DNA from: Acanthaster planci
Taxonomy: Eukaryota > Echinodermata > Asteroidea > Valvatida > Acanthasteridae
DNA: 64,000 nt
Assembly (NCBI RefSeq): GCF_001949145.1
Contig: NW_019091475.1
Coordinates: 711,497 to 775,496, forward strand
Direction of reading: 5' to 3'
The translations under genes were made by a program, and so were the position numbers. Position 1 is the first letter of the stretch. Each line of letters starts with the position of its first letter. This document shows, one piece after another, positions 12,501-23,911 of this stretch. The notes under the pieces were generated by a model. It worked only from the letters and a program-made list of their open reading frames with translations. It was not told where the DNA came from and searched no databases.

Positions 12501-15500
12501 GTCAGAGCTTCATCAGAGGGTCCAGGTAGGTCACCCAGTATAGACCCCCGTCTGCTCTGATTGAAGAAGAAAAAATGCTTACTAAAACAACAATGTGAAT
12601 GTTATCTGAACATTGACTGCCTCCAGTGGTTTATCCGGTTCGTAAGTGACTTCGTCACAATGGCGGACGCGCTACAATTTGCAGGCTCTCATTGGACAAT
12701 CGCTGAAGTTGTGCATTACTTTCTGGTTCCATGGTTCCATGTAAACGGCGATCAAAGCGTGTAACCCTATGAACAGTGCACGTGTGCAGTGGGCGTGGTT
12801 TAAACTGAAGTGACGTCACACTTATGAATCGGATAGTGAAACTGGCCTAAGAATGATCTGGTGGCGGTCTTCGGAAAAAAATCTAAGTTTCATCACTAGT
12901 CCAGTAAAGTGCGCTTCATTGTCCTACGAGCAGGAACTAGAAAACAGGAAGACTGCAGTCCAAGTTGCTTCAAAGGTCAAAGGCCAAGCTGGATCATCAC
13001 TTCTGTATGCCACTTTTTCCCCCTGAACCTGTAGGATCTGAAGGAGCAGCTGTGGGAGATGTCGGACAACCGCAAGGAGGATGCGGAGAAGGAGCGCACC
13101 TCAGTCATGGAGGAGGGATGGCTGGAAGACCGGCTGGGGCTCCTGACCAACCACTACCTGACCCTCATGCAGGTGAGAGGGGGGGTGGACCGCGTCCAAA
13201 TTTTCTCTGCCGTGGCCAGAAATAGCCACTAGTGTCATGAAAGCCATGCTGGCCAGGGGCTTGCGACACTGCCAGCTGAAACCAATTGATTTGAACGCAG
13301 TCATTGAAAAGAGACTTGAGAGCCCCCGAATGGAGCATTCAACAGAAAACATAGGAATTTGTAGGCCACATCATAACGTTGCAGGGTGAGACAAAGGTGC
13401 TTCATCCAGAACTTGAAGCAGATTTCATTTTATCTAGAATTCTGATGTGCACATGCATTTAGTATTACATCGCTCCATCCTGAAATCTGTTGGCATTTTA
13501 AACTTCAATTTTCAAGAGACTGTGGACAAAATCTTGTACACCATGTGTGAAGAAATGCCGAAGACAAGGGTGCAAAATTGAAACGACATTGAGCTGCTCT
13601 TACCACAACAGAATCTCGAGGTTGAGATGCTGTATAAAAGTCAGTAATGCGTCTAGTATTGTATTCTTCACGTCTTCTATATTGTTGAAATCTTTCTCCG
13701 CAGGGGGAGGTTGACCGTTACCAAGACACCCTCCGCCTCCTCAAGGACTACTACCAAGGCATGGAGGGCAAGATCCCCGAGGAGTTTGATGCGGGCTTTG
13801 TGCGCATCCCCCTCATCGACCTCTCCACGGTGGCCGAGAGGCCCAGCTCTGCCCCCGTCAGCGCCCCGGCCAGCGAGTCAGTCACCCGGGCTGTCACACC
13901 CACCACCCCCTCCGCCAAGGGCAAAAAGGGGAAGGAGCCGCCCCCGGAGGAGGCCAAGGAAGAGCTGGAGGAGGAGAAACCAAAGTGAGTTGTCATTTGC
14001 TCGGTGCTTTGGTTTAGCCCATTCACTAATGTTGAATAGCTGTGTGCAGATAGCTGCAAATGGGCCCTCTGCCTTTCAGTCCAAAGGTGGTTTCCTTTCC
14101 CTCATAACAAAAGTGTTCTTCCTCATCTGCCCTGTTCACAGGATTCCTCTAGTCCCCCGTCGTCCAACCTCCACCGAAGGCTTCTTCCCTAGCCAGACAC
14201 CGGCCGGTAAAGCAGAGAAGGGAAGCAAGAGTCGAGCGGGCAAGAAGGAAAAGGAGAAGCCAGCCCCCGTGGCCAGCCAGGAGGAGGCCCAGGAGAGCCC
14301 CCAGCCACCCACAGACCCTGACGAGAAGGTGGGTCTAGGCTAGAGTGATCAGGAAACCCCCCTTCCAAAGTTGCAGTGCGACCTATTTGTCTTGAAAATC
14401 TAGTCGTGGAGGCTCCATTTCTTTCTTCTGCACAAACAATAGTGACAAAATGCTGCTAGCTACCGAAGGCTCTTGCCCACGACACCTATTTGGCCTCTAG
14501 AATCAGCCACGTACTTGTTGGAAACCAGTAAAATAAAGTTTTGATTACTGTTACTTCGTGATAGTGAAATGTAGAAACATAATTAAGTCGAGATGACTTG
14601 AAATGAATGACAGATTCATTCTTGTTGGTTTAAAGTGATTGATTCAATAAAGTTCAAGTGCTCCAGTGGGTTTTCTTCCTATTTCGGGGATGAATTTTCC
14701 TTCCAGGAATTCAACTTTTTATATTATTTGATATCGTCATTTTGTTCCTGTCATTGGTGGTTTTACAAATAGAAAACACTTCACAGACTTCTGGAAATTG
14801 TAATATCCTTTTTTTTTTCTGAATGCCTAGTTGCAAGCCCATGGTTTTGTCTTGTTTGATGCATTTATACCTTTGATGGCTAGGTTTATACTTACTAGTA
14901 CATGTAATATCTTCTTACTTGCAGTTAATCTTTGACGCCTTCCAGTTTGGAATGATGAAAATCACAGAGATTGTAAGTAATCTTTGTTTTCCTAACTCAT
15001 TTCATTTAGCAGAAGATTTAGTCAATTTAATCGGATTTTAATCAGAAGTAAATATACTGCCAAGTTGTGGTGCTTAATGCACTGTAAATCTGAAAACTTT
15101 GAGGTTCAGTTTCACGTATTAACTGTACGATGTAGAAAGTTTCTAACTCTCGACAATAACTAAATCGAATTTTCCCCCATTTTTGCTGAGTCAGTCGGAA
15201 GGGTATTCCAAAGCATGTATGGTAAGTAGGTAGCCGAGCACCACTTTCTTCACTGGTTCCATGCACCCCATGTTTGAGCTTTTTCTTTACAGTTTCAAGT
15301 TGCACAAACCTAACTATGGGTGAACATGCATCATTTCTAACCTTTTAACCAAACTGTTTTTGCAGATATATCATATTTTGGTTCTCTCGACTTGCTTTTG
15401 TTATTCATTTTAGACCCACTTAATCCAACACGAATCAAGGGAAAAGTTGTGTTTATCTAAGATGCACTGAATTGAATTGAAGCTTTGTGTCTTGTATAAT

Positions 15501-18500
15501 GGATATTGTCAGATTTTGTCAGCTGACTTAACATGTCAGTCTTGGATTGTGTTTAAATTGGAAAGCTTTGGACTGTATGAGGGTAGAACGCTTCTGGATT
15601 CAGCAGGGATCCCTTGGAACATTCTGCTGGGGGATTTGTTGGTGCACATGCTCACCAACAGCTCCTGGTTGTTCAGTTTTGCTGTGACTTAACTTGTGTT
15701 TTGAGCACAAATCTTCAAGTGTAATGTTTTACGGGGTTTTCCAAACCAGGGCTCAGCATTCAAGGCTTTGAACTTCGGATGTTATAGGCCATGACCCTCG
15801 AGAGACCAGCTACTACAGGACCAAACTTTGGAGAATTTTCATTGCAAAGGTCAAGCCTCTTTAGCCCTTGTTAGTAACGGTTCTTGAGGTGAAGACAAAG
15901 TCAAGCCAAGGTTTGATGCAAATTGTTCTGAAACCTCTCACCAATCAGACTGCAGCCGAGCTGGCGGCCCGCGACGCTGAAGACGAGGCCGAGAAGCTCC
16001 GTGAGGCTGAGAAGGACAAGGAGAAAGAGAAAGGGGCGGCCAAGAAGCCCGGCAAGAAACGCAGCAAGAGCAAGTCACCCTCAGGCAAACGGTCCCCAGC
16101 CGGCGGCAAGAAGTCGCCCAGCGGTAAGAAGTCACCCGTGGGCAAGAAGTCACCCAAGAAGGGCAAGAAGACAGCCACTCCTACCCCTCCACCCACGCCG
16201 CCTCCTGGTGAGAATTACCGCCTTGTAGACACTGAAGCTTCAAGGGCAGAAAACCCTGCAAAACAAAACTTGGCAAATGTCATTCAACCTTTAGTAGCAT
16301 ACAGACTATATCATCATATCCCAAAATGAGCTCGTGATCGTCTGGTCACCATAGGAACAAGAGACAGTATCTCTTGATGCAGCAGCGACGTCTCTTTCAT
16401 GCGAAAAGAGTGCGCAATGGTGCATGCCCGCTTGACGTGGATCACGCTGAGCTTGTGTGGCCAATTTCTGTTAGAATGTACTTTCTTTGCATACACACCA
16501 GACGCTTGCTTCAGAACCAGCACATACACCCGGGGGGGGTTAGGATGCAATTTAAACATTTATATGAATTTTTTTAATTTTGAAGCATAAGCTCACATTG
16601 ATCCATGTTCAACATTCTACGAAGATGGTCTGTTGACCATCTGTTCTCGATTTCTGATATCGAAATTTTTCTCTCCCTTTTGGGGAACTACTTAGCAACG
16701 GAAGACACTCCCGAAGAGAAGGCTAAGAAGGAGCTGAGGGATCGCATGAAGCAGGAATACCTCGGCGCTATCTCCCATGAAGGTCAGTACAAGATGGACA
16801 TCATTTCCATTCATCATTGCCCCCCTTCAGTCTCAATAACTCTTCCCCGCCCCCAGATTTTTGTTTTACAACATATTTTTACAACAGAGGTATTTATTCT
16901 CTGCTGTACTTTAGAAAACTTGAACTTGAAATGATAAATAAGTGCACCGCACCAAACCTGTGAAAGTGCCAACAATTTCAGTTTCTCCAGCCGCTTTTTT
17001 GAGACCGAGAAGATCAATCTCAATCTTAAAGAGCCTTGCTTTAATGCAGAGTGGACCTTGTCACAGATGCCCCTTTCCTAGCCTGTCAGTGAGGACTAAG
17101 TCCAGTGACAATATGTAGAGACACTCTGGGGACGGTTGCACCTGTCACCTTTTCTATTATTATTCCTTGCAGAGGCTGGGTTGAAGATGCGCATGGAGCT
17201 GACCAAGATCCACGCCATCGCTGTCCTCCAGGAGCTGAAGGCCAAGGCGGAGGAGGTCTACAAGGACATGGATGACTGGCTGGGTGCTCGCTTCCAACAA
17301 GAGATGGCCAGGTGAGTGATGGGTGGAGCCCTGAGGTTCCTTGCGCACCCGTTACAATCTTTTTGGAAGAGATCAAGACATGAATAATTAGCTGGGAGCT
17401 TGTCTATGACCAGAGACGCCTTGATGAGTGATGGGTTAGAACACAAGGTTTGCTGGAGTGTCCTCTAGGACCCTATTTTAGAGAGGGAAGGTCGTAGATA
17501 ATGGACGGCATGGTCCCTTGATGTGATTTTTATTTCGCATGAAGACAATGGTATATGCTGTTTTAGCTTGGGAGCAGCACCACTTACTCATCAGCCATGT
17601 CTTTGTGCATGACTTGCTTTTATAAACTGAAAAAAGTTGAAACGAGGTGTCTGTTCTTTTGGAGGTAGGTTGTCTGCTTCTTGATTGTAGTGAGTGTCCT
17701 GGACATGTGGTGGCAATTGGCTTGATCACAGCTGCCAGTCAGATGTGACAGAGAGGAATACTACGAGAAACGGGGGAACTCAGCGAGTCATTCATTTGAA
17801 CCTTGATTGGCTGTCTTGTCTAGATTGCATTGAGTCACTTATCGTTCAAAACGTTGCTCTCTCTGTTCATACAGCATCGACACCCTGGCTGAAGTGCTCG
17901 GCGAGAAGATTGAAAAGAAAGAGAAGATCCAACCGGAGCTGGTCTCCCTTCAGGATGACTTCATCGTCAACAAGGTGAGCAGAATCCAAGCCGTTGTGCG
18001 CATCCCTAACGTAAGCCTGGTTTTTACGACCAGTTTTTGGAAAGTGAAAAAAAGCCATGACGAAAGAAACCTTGTAGTAGCTGTCAGATGGCTATTTGCC
18101 GCGGCAGCTACTCAGCAAAGTGCAGTGATCAGTGGCTTGTGTTCTGATGACTTGGCAACCAGCCACCTCAAAATCAGGCCGAGGTTTTTAATTCCGGTTT
18201 TTGAAATGCCATGCCGTCTTGTCTTCTTTCAGACTGAAGCGAAGTACAATTTTTGTATTCTTAAACAGCTTTGGAAGTTGTAGAGAGTCACTGTCGTAAA
18301 TTCACTGGTGTGATGCCTCATAACCAAGATCATGGCTACCTCAGCCTCATACCCCAGAATTCCTGTCACAAACAGGGGGCCCAAGAGAATAGTTGCTCCT
18401 TCCAACTGTATTTTGACTGTGTTCATGACGGTAGCATTCTACTTTTTCAACTCTTTAATCGTTCTTCCCCCAACAGGAGGTGGCTGTGTTCCGCACCCCC

Positions 18501-21500
18501 AGCCCCCCTCCAAGGCCCTCCCCCACTGAGATCGCCCAGCCAGACGCCTTCACCGTGGACCAGATGAGACTGCTGCACCACCAGTTCATGAGCTCGGCGC
18601 CCTCCGGCTTCATCTCCAACAAGGCCTTCGTGGACACCCTGTCAGATATGACCGCTCTCACGGTAAAGCCTGAGGTCACTTCATTTTTCCTGATGAACAG
18701 CGCTCATCTCAAATAGGGACACACCATATCCCTTCGGAAAATCTCCAAGATTCTCAAGTTTTTATTGAAACTTGCATCATTTGAGCCTTGGCAAAGATTA
18801 TAGCATACGACTTGCTATCATCAGTGCTTCTTTCTGTATACCCTGCAGGTGATTTTTGTTTGTATTTTTTGTCGCAGCATGGCACTGAAGCACTGCCTGA
18901 TAATTGGATGGGTCTCAACTTGCATCAGGTAGGTCAGAGGTCTACCTGTATTTTTACATGCCCTTTGATCACAAACTTGCACGTTTAAACGTTGAATTGG
19001 TCTAATAATCCTACTCTGAAACACACCTCACTGATATTTTAACCAGATGGAAAGTTAGTAAGGTTGGCAAGGTAGAGTCTGCCTGTGCGCCTTTGTCTTT
19101 GGCCGGCGCCGCGAAGATATCTTTTCCTGGGAAATGTATCTACGGTTTACCTGGACTTTTTTTGATAACAATGCAAATTACCTGCATGTTATGCACCCGA
19201 CCTGCTGTTTGTCCTCAGTTAGAGCAGCTGTCCACTATCTTGTCCCCGGACTGCGAGTACGTGGACTGGCGCACCTTCATGCTGCAGGTGGCCCAGCCCT
19301 GGCCTCAGCCCTCCCAGGCCCAGCTCCTGGAGACCTTGCAAGGCTTCAAGGCTGTCGACACCTTGAACGTGGGCATTGTCACCCGCGAACAGTTTGAACA
19401 GGTATTTACACATTCCGTACATTATCCGGCTTGGGGCCAACGTCACTGAGCCACAGTGAGGTTTTCCTTCTCTCTTGGTATTAAACAGCCCAATTTACTC
19501 CCTCCTCCCACCCTCCCAGTTAGCCGGCAAAGCTTCATAGTTTGCCAGTCATGGATCCATCACGAGGTTACCTGTAGTTTCTTGCTGAAATGTACCCACC
19601 AATGTTTCCCCCAACTCAAGACCTGACAGTGTAAGACAACTCAAAACGCTACACAACCTTCCTGTCCTCTCTTCCTCTCATCCCCTCCCACCCACAGGTC
19701 CGACTGTGGTACACGGCTGACCCCTCACCCCCAGAGCCCAATGACCCCAGCAAGCCCCTGCCGTTCGACCGTGTCACCCACGTCCAGAAGTTTCTCTTCG
19801 ACATCTTTGCCGATCAGGCCTCGCAGCCTCCAGTAGTAGACTACACAAACATGGTAAGGTCGCCTCCAAATATTTCCCCTACACGTAAAGTCAGAGAGAT
19901 GGAAGAAATCTTTGGTCGCACCTACACGTTGTGAAATTTTCATCCTGAAAGGTTTAGTATTGTATCTTTTCTAATCGAAGGAAACTTCTGTGGTCTTGTA
20001 GCTTCCGTAGTCTAGCAAATTGGATCGGGATTGCCGATGGGCAGGGTGGTCTCAGATCAGTTTTAAACTCTTGTCGTGAGCCCCCTTGAAACCAGGTCTT
20101 GAGTAAGGCAGAAAGCGATGTCAAGTCTCCACTAACCCAAACTGTCCCTCCCTCTCCAGCTCCTGTATTTCAGCGTCGACCAGGACGCCATGAACGGCTT
20201 GTTCCGAGCCCTCAGCATCGCCTCCGCAAAGCACATGCCCCGACCCCAGCTGGAGGACATCGAGTCTCGGGAGAAGCAGCTGGATCAGCTGAACGTCATG
20301 AAGGAGGTATGTATCAAATTGGCTAGACTCTGGTGTCAAAGTCAAGCATGTTATCTGCTCCCAGCGGAACCAAAAAGAGGGCGGAGTTTTGCTAGCAGCA
20401 TAGGTTCCTTTGGTCAGAACTGCATTTTGTTAGTTCACTTCCGACTATAAAATGCATGCGTTGTGTTTGCGGACCAGCAACATGAATGCACCTCATGAAC
20501 GTGGCTCTTCAAAACCGATGAGGGGGTGCACCTGCTTTTGCAAGATTCTTTTGAAGGCCCTGACTTACAGGTGGCTTTGGTAACTTATGATACATTTTGT
20601 TTATTGGGTCAGTATTTCAAACACGGCCATACGCCACCTGGGGGATATTTCCAGGGCATGGGATCTAACGACATTTGACTGTCATAATTGTAAGAGATAT
20701 CTGAGTGGCAGTTCCGTCAGCATTCATAAGTTCTCTATCCAGGTGGTGGAAGTGATTACAGGCAGTGAGATCAGACTCCAGGACAAGAGAGTGGAGCCTA
20801 GCCTAGGCCCACCCGAGGAAGGCATACCACCTAGTGCCTTGCAAGCTACCGTGGAACTCAAGGCCTTAGTACAGGTTAGTACAGTACCCAGAGTTGTACT
20901 CCTACCGCTCATGCGCTTGCGTACTCATGTTGAAACACGCTCAAGGGCAGCCTTTATTCGAATCAGCTGACTGTGACTGCAAGTGTAAGGCGTGCATCGA
21001 AGGGAAGTGGCTACAGCTGCTAGCCACTGGCTCCCATCACCTGTAGCCATAGTCGTAAAATCTAGACACTGCCGTTTATCATGTCATATGCATGAACAGA
21101 GGCTATTCAGACTTCAGGCCAAGTTACCATTCAGACCCAACCACAACCTGCCTCATCCTTCAACAACCCCCTATCCCCTCATAGGTGTTACACCACGGCC
21201 GCCCCACCCTGGGTGACAGCCACCGCTTCAGTGTGACCTCCGATCCTGAGGACACCTTCTCCCAGGAGCGGCTGGCCAGCGTGTACCGTGAGCTGGGCGA
21301 CAACAAGCTGGGCCCGGTGCCGTTCTTCACGCTGGTGGATCACCCCATCATACAGGATTGCCTGGCCATGTGCCATCGCTACAAGACACCTGTAAGTCGG
21401 TCGACCCATTACAATAGAATTGCACGGCCACAACTGACGAAACAATAGCCAGTCACTGCAAAGGTTAATTCAGCGAACAAGTGCCATTCGTTTTGGTGCC

Positions 21501-22024
21501 AGATTACTCAGAAGTCGTCTTGGGAGCATAACTTCATAAGTGATTGAAAGAATCAGAATTTTAGGTTGTTGTCGAAAAGTTCAACTGCAGAGTTCATGAA
21601 AGGCTGACTCATAAATAGAGGACATTTGTAATGCAAGTGTGGGGGAGAACCAGATGAGAGCTTTTGTTTTTGCTTGAAACCGAACTTGAAAGGTCATCAC
21701 ATTTTTTGTTTCTACTTTGAAAACTTGTATCACTGTAGCTCCAGAGCTCTTCCGAAAATAAGTTGCCAAAACCTATTTGCAACACTTGTTCCACTGGCAT
21801 GGTAATTCCACACCTGCCAGTATCGTAGCAGGAAATGTGATAAATCTAACAATGCCTTACGGTAGAGGGTCAAGTTTTTTTTTCCTGCCAGCCAGCCAGC
21901 CTTCTAATCTGTTTTCTGTTGGCTTTTCTTTTTTTCCACTCAGGATTTGCGTCCAGTCTTCGCCGCGGCAACCACCACCACCACCATCCTGGTGGACAAT
22001 GATGCAACCAGCGTTATGTCCTGA
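555..22024 (+). CDS. SPEF2: Sperm flagellar protein 2 (5' partial, 33-34 exons in window)
   Basis: SPEF2 is a large axonemal protein of the central-pair apparatus, needed for sperm tail assembly and ciliary motility. Exons read here: 555-630, 819-917, 1325-1441, 2522-2624, 3158-3258, 3753-3852, 4592-4645, 5095-5231, 5378-5481, 6422-6675, 7213-7348, 7710-7851, 8574-8729, 9212-9293, 9754-9912, (10117-10134 tentative), 11092-11246, 12259-12525, 13035-13172, 13704-13984, 14142-14328, 14925-14972, 15949-16207, 16696-16782, 17173-17311, 17875-17974, 18477-18662, 18878-18928, 19219-19401, 19698-19853, 20160-20306, 20743-20874, 21185-21391, 21944-22024. All junctions are GT-AG with matching phases, giving about 1546 residues to the TGA at 22022. 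Recognisable stretches are MVGEWQ in exon 3, the P-loop and adenylate-kinase-like block, and the LTGFQDAWKKL segment. The CH domain and start lie upstream of the window. Linkers are richer in Lys/Ser/Pro than I expect for vertebrate SPEF2. An additional exon between 14972 and 15949 cannot be excluded. Confidence 0.93.
1478..1688. mobile_element. MITE-like inverted-repeat element with internal ACAAGACC repeats
   Basis: The ends are inverted copies of CAGTGTTGTAGTCGAGACC (imperfect on the left). Inside, the left half repeats ACAAGACC several times and the right half carries TGGTCTTG/TGGTC units, so the whole can fold back. It lies in SPEF2 intron 3 and has no coding capacity. Confidence 0.5.
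2708..2852. repeat. Perfect 64-bp-arm inverted repeat (hairpin), 17-nt loop
   Basis: The left arm 2708-2771 and right arm 2789-2852 are exact reverse complements, separated by 17 nt. The 12-mer CACCCTTCATAT occurs directly repeated just outside (2697-2708 and 2862-2873), as if a palindromic piece had been inserted with a target duplication. It lies inside a SPEF2 intron, so transcripts would contain a 64-bp perfect duplex. Confidence 0.95.
5095..5231 (+). other. SPEF2: SPEF2 exon encoding acidic to Lys-Pro-rich insert
   Basis: The 137-nt exon encodes an Asp/Glu-rich start (VEDDKPDTAKEGGEATDKPP) followed by KKPPSPTKKKGPPKP. It sits inside the adenylate-kinase-like block and lengthens the insert between the P-loop and DGFP parts. 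Confidence 0.7.
6050..6122 (+). mobile_element. tRNA-like SINE head
   Basis: A tRNA-sized stretch contains a good A-box region (TAGCTCAGTTGGTAGAGC) and a B-box-like GGTTAAAATCC at the expected spacing. Acceptor pairing is poor and the B box is degraded, so it is more likely a tRNA-derived SINE relic than a working tRNA. It lies in a SPEF2 intron. Confidence 0.55.
6804..6837 (+). repeat. Two tandem 17-mers
   Basis: ATCGTAAAGAATTCCTA occurs twice head to tail inside a SPEF2 intron, a recent small duplication. Confidence 0.85.
8094..8330. mobile_element. MITE-like element with ~55-bp terminal inverted repeats
   Basis: The left end starts TGGGTCATTCCACGAGGTTG and the right end is its near-perfect inverse, continuing through GGGGCACAATTTGTGAC to TTACATGGGT. 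About 237 bp in total, non-coding, in SPEF2 intron 12. Confidence 0.7.
8998..9163. mobile_element. Palindromic MITE, family copy 1
   Basis: Long inverted repeats run from GGG-AATTCAC at the ends through CCTCCAAGAGTTTG to TTGGCCAATCAC. The same arrangement occurs at 30122-30273, so this is a dispersed family. The internal ATTGGCCAAT-type motifs include inverted CCAAT boxes. Confidence 0.75.
10117..10134 (+). CDS. SPEF2: Candidate 18-nt SPEF2 microexon
   Basis: Eighteen bases flanked by TAG and GT would add six residues (GKRGKS) in the correct phase (1-1) to the basic linker, and the motif matches the neighbouring repeats. The donor, GTTTGT, is weak and runs directly into a TTTG microsatellite. 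The case rests on phase and composition only; it may be intronic. Confidence 0.35.
10136..10167 (+). repeat. (TTTG)n microsatellite
   Basis: About eight TTTG units directly follow the tentative SPEF2 microexon. Confidence 0.9.
10575..10768 (-). mobile_element. tRNA-headed SINE, minus orientation
   Basis: Read on the minus strand it has a tRNA-like head (GGCATAGTGGTT, then GTTTGATTCCCGGC) followed by a body with GTGGATTGGGTTTTCAGTCC and GGGGTTTTCCTCCCACC. The element at 53710-53897 has the same head and body, which defines a SINE family of about 190 bp. No family name assigned. Confidence 0.75.
11176..11892 (+). repeat. Tandem array derived from a SPEF2 exon end and splice donor
   Basis: Copies of the 3' end of the exon at 11092-11246 plus its donor recur. 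GAAGACTGGG starts at 11211 in the exon, at 11338 in copy 2 (127 bp later) and at 11843 in a decayed last copy. The 505-bp distance between the last two equals four units of about 126 bp, so three more units probably fall in the N gap. Copy 2 keeps GATGAGGTAAGAT, an intact donor; the last copy has diverged. Confidence 0.85.
11381..11763. other. Assembly gap (383 N)
   Basis: Undetermined bases inside the exon-derived tandem array; the gap probably reflects collapsed repeat units. Confidence 0.99.
12623..12845. mobile_element. MITE-like element with ~35-bp terminal inverted repeats
   Basis: The left end CCAGTGGTTTATCCGGTTCG and the inverse of the right end (CCAGTTTCACTATCCGATTC) align over about 35 bp into GTAAGTGA/GACGTCAC. 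The right arm contains a perfect CRE palindrome TGACGTCA. Non-coding, in SPEF2 intron 18. Confidence 0.6.
15949..16207 (+). other. SPEF2: SPEF2 charged helix plus KKSP-repeat linker exon
   Basis: The exon starts with a charged helix (AARDAEDEAEKLREAEKD) and continues into a near-periodic basic tract in which KKSP or KRSP recurs about every 6-8 residues at least five times, finishing in a Thr/Pro run. The tract resembles the S/TP-K repeats of sperm-type basic proteins and microtubule-binding tails. The resemblance is compositional and does not imply homology. Confidence 0.75.
18477..22024 (+). other. SPEF2: SPEF2 C-terminal region with EF-hand-like helices
   Basis: The last eight exons encode helical pairs resembling degenerate EF-hand modules, such as FTVDQMRLLHHQFM with SGFISNKAFVDTL, and FRALSIASAKHM further on. 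No canonical calcium-loop spacing (DxDxDG) was seen, so calcium binding is doubtful. The protein ends with a Thr run and ILVDNDATSVMS. Confidence 0.6.
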
Positions 22025-23240
22025 GTCAATTATGCAGCCAACGTGTGTTGGGTCCGCCCCCGTCCCTTAGCTCCGCCCCCTTGTCCAAGCCACTCCCCCG
22101 TCATGCCCTACACCCAACCTATTTGTGCCTTAGTACCTCCCACACGAGCGACCAACTTTTCATTTTGCTAATATAACCACAGCTTTACCTTGCAATCCCA
22201 TATAGACCTTCTCATTAATAAATTTTATAATTATGCACGCATATACACAAATGGCCTTGGCAGGAAGGGCCATTGAAACTGTGCAGGGGTACAATTTCGA
22301 TCATTTTCTCTCAGGTTTCTGGCTTTGTTCCGTTGTTTCTTCAAAATATCCCATTAGATATTTTGGCTGTTGTTAGTGAAAGGGTCTATTTCCCTTTGGC
22401 CAAACCCTTTTCTCTATGTAGCTCCTCCCCCTGATGCTGTAACCCCTCCCCTTTATTCTGTAGTACCTCCCCTACATCCCTGGAATGAAATTCCAAACTT
22501 CTAATGTACATGTATTCTGTTACTATAGTTTATCAATATGTAAATATCTAATCCTCAGAACATATTTCCATTGTAGTTTAGATATCCTCTAACCTCTTGT
22601 GACCCTAATATATGATTTCTTTCTCTGAATGCTATGCCGTAGTGGTTTGCGTATTCATAAATTATCATGCTTGAGTTTTGTATGGAGTGATGAGTGCATG
22701 TGAAGGTATTCCGTCCATAGGACATCAAAATATATGGGTTGTTGGTATTATTAAATTGCTATGATTAATGAACATTTTCAAGAGTAATTGTTAAGTCACA
22801 GAAAGTTAAATTTTAGGAGGATTTTCCCCACGAGATGATTGCTAATACTAGATCCATACCATATTGTTCCACGTAAACTTCATTTGCTGTTATTTTGTGC
22901 TTAGATAACATACCACTCAAATGTGCCTTTACCGTCAATGCCATTTTACAAATGCGAATTCCGTCCAGTTTTTAAAGCAAACATTTCAACTGTACATTCC
23001 AGATTCATTGTCTCAAAATTGTGTAAGTGCGCCGAGCCGTCCAGTCATTTTGTAATCTTCCAAAAGTTGGCTCTTTGAAGTGTTATAACCGTTGAATTTA
23101 TGTACATGTACATGTCTGTTAACTTCTCATGATCCGTCCGTATTTGTAATAGTTGCACTCCGTGTATAATTATATTCATTGGTTTACCTAGTTTGGTTTG
23201 TACAACAGAGATATTAAAATCACAGCATGTTAAGAATTAA
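22025..23240 (+). other. SPEF2: SPEF2 3' untranslated region
   Basis: After the TGA comes AT-rich non-coding sequence with several CCGCCCC or CTCCCCC runs near its start and no open frame of note. An ATTAAA signal at 23213-23218, followed by a GT/T-rich stretch at about 23257-23275, makes cleavage near 23235-23245 likely. The exact end is estimated. Confidence 0.6.
23213..23218 (+). terminator. Polyadenylation signal ATTAAA (SPEF2)
   Basis: This common AATAAA variant lies about 1.2 kb after the stop codon and precedes a TTGTTCTTGTT-like downstream element. It is the best candidate 3' end before the next gene. Confidence 0.45.
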
Positions 23241-23911
23241 CAAGACCTGAGCAGTCCTTTCGTTGTTCTTGTTCGGAGGCCGGAAAGAGTTATTGTTTTG
23301 AGTGTCGGAGCTTTGGAAGTTTAAAAAGACATGATTTCACCTGCAAAATGTGGCTTTTTCTTTGCGTGTGATCAAGGAAAAACCTTGTTTCTACCGGACG
23401 GCCATCAAAAGGACAGAGGTTCTCGATTTGGCTTGAAAATTGCAACCATGTCTCTCATGCGTCTGACATTTTTTGATTCAAGAGGTCTCTTTCATCATGC
23501 GTTCCCAGTTTGATTGCAAAACATTTTCGTGGTGTCTCGAAAGAGAAGAGCCTAATATCGTATCTCTTTAGGTATTTGAGAACAGGATTGAAGAGGGAAG
23601 CGATTTGATGAAATCAGCGACGTCTGCTAGAACTGACCGCAAACAGTCGCCACGTCCATTGGCAAAGAACAACTTAACTCTATACTTGAATGGTTTCTCC
23701 CCACCTCGGAAAGGAATGTTGAATTGAAAAGCCGAGTTGCGCAATATTTGGCGACTCCGACAAAGCCCATTGTTTAGAGGTAAAGATCTCTCACTACAGC
23801 GTAGATTTGGAGGGAAATTTAAAGGAAACCCGGGCCGCCATTTTGGCATACAAAACGTGTCTGCTTCTCTGTCACTGTTGTGACTTTGAAGAAGTCAACC
23901 AGTTTCTAACT

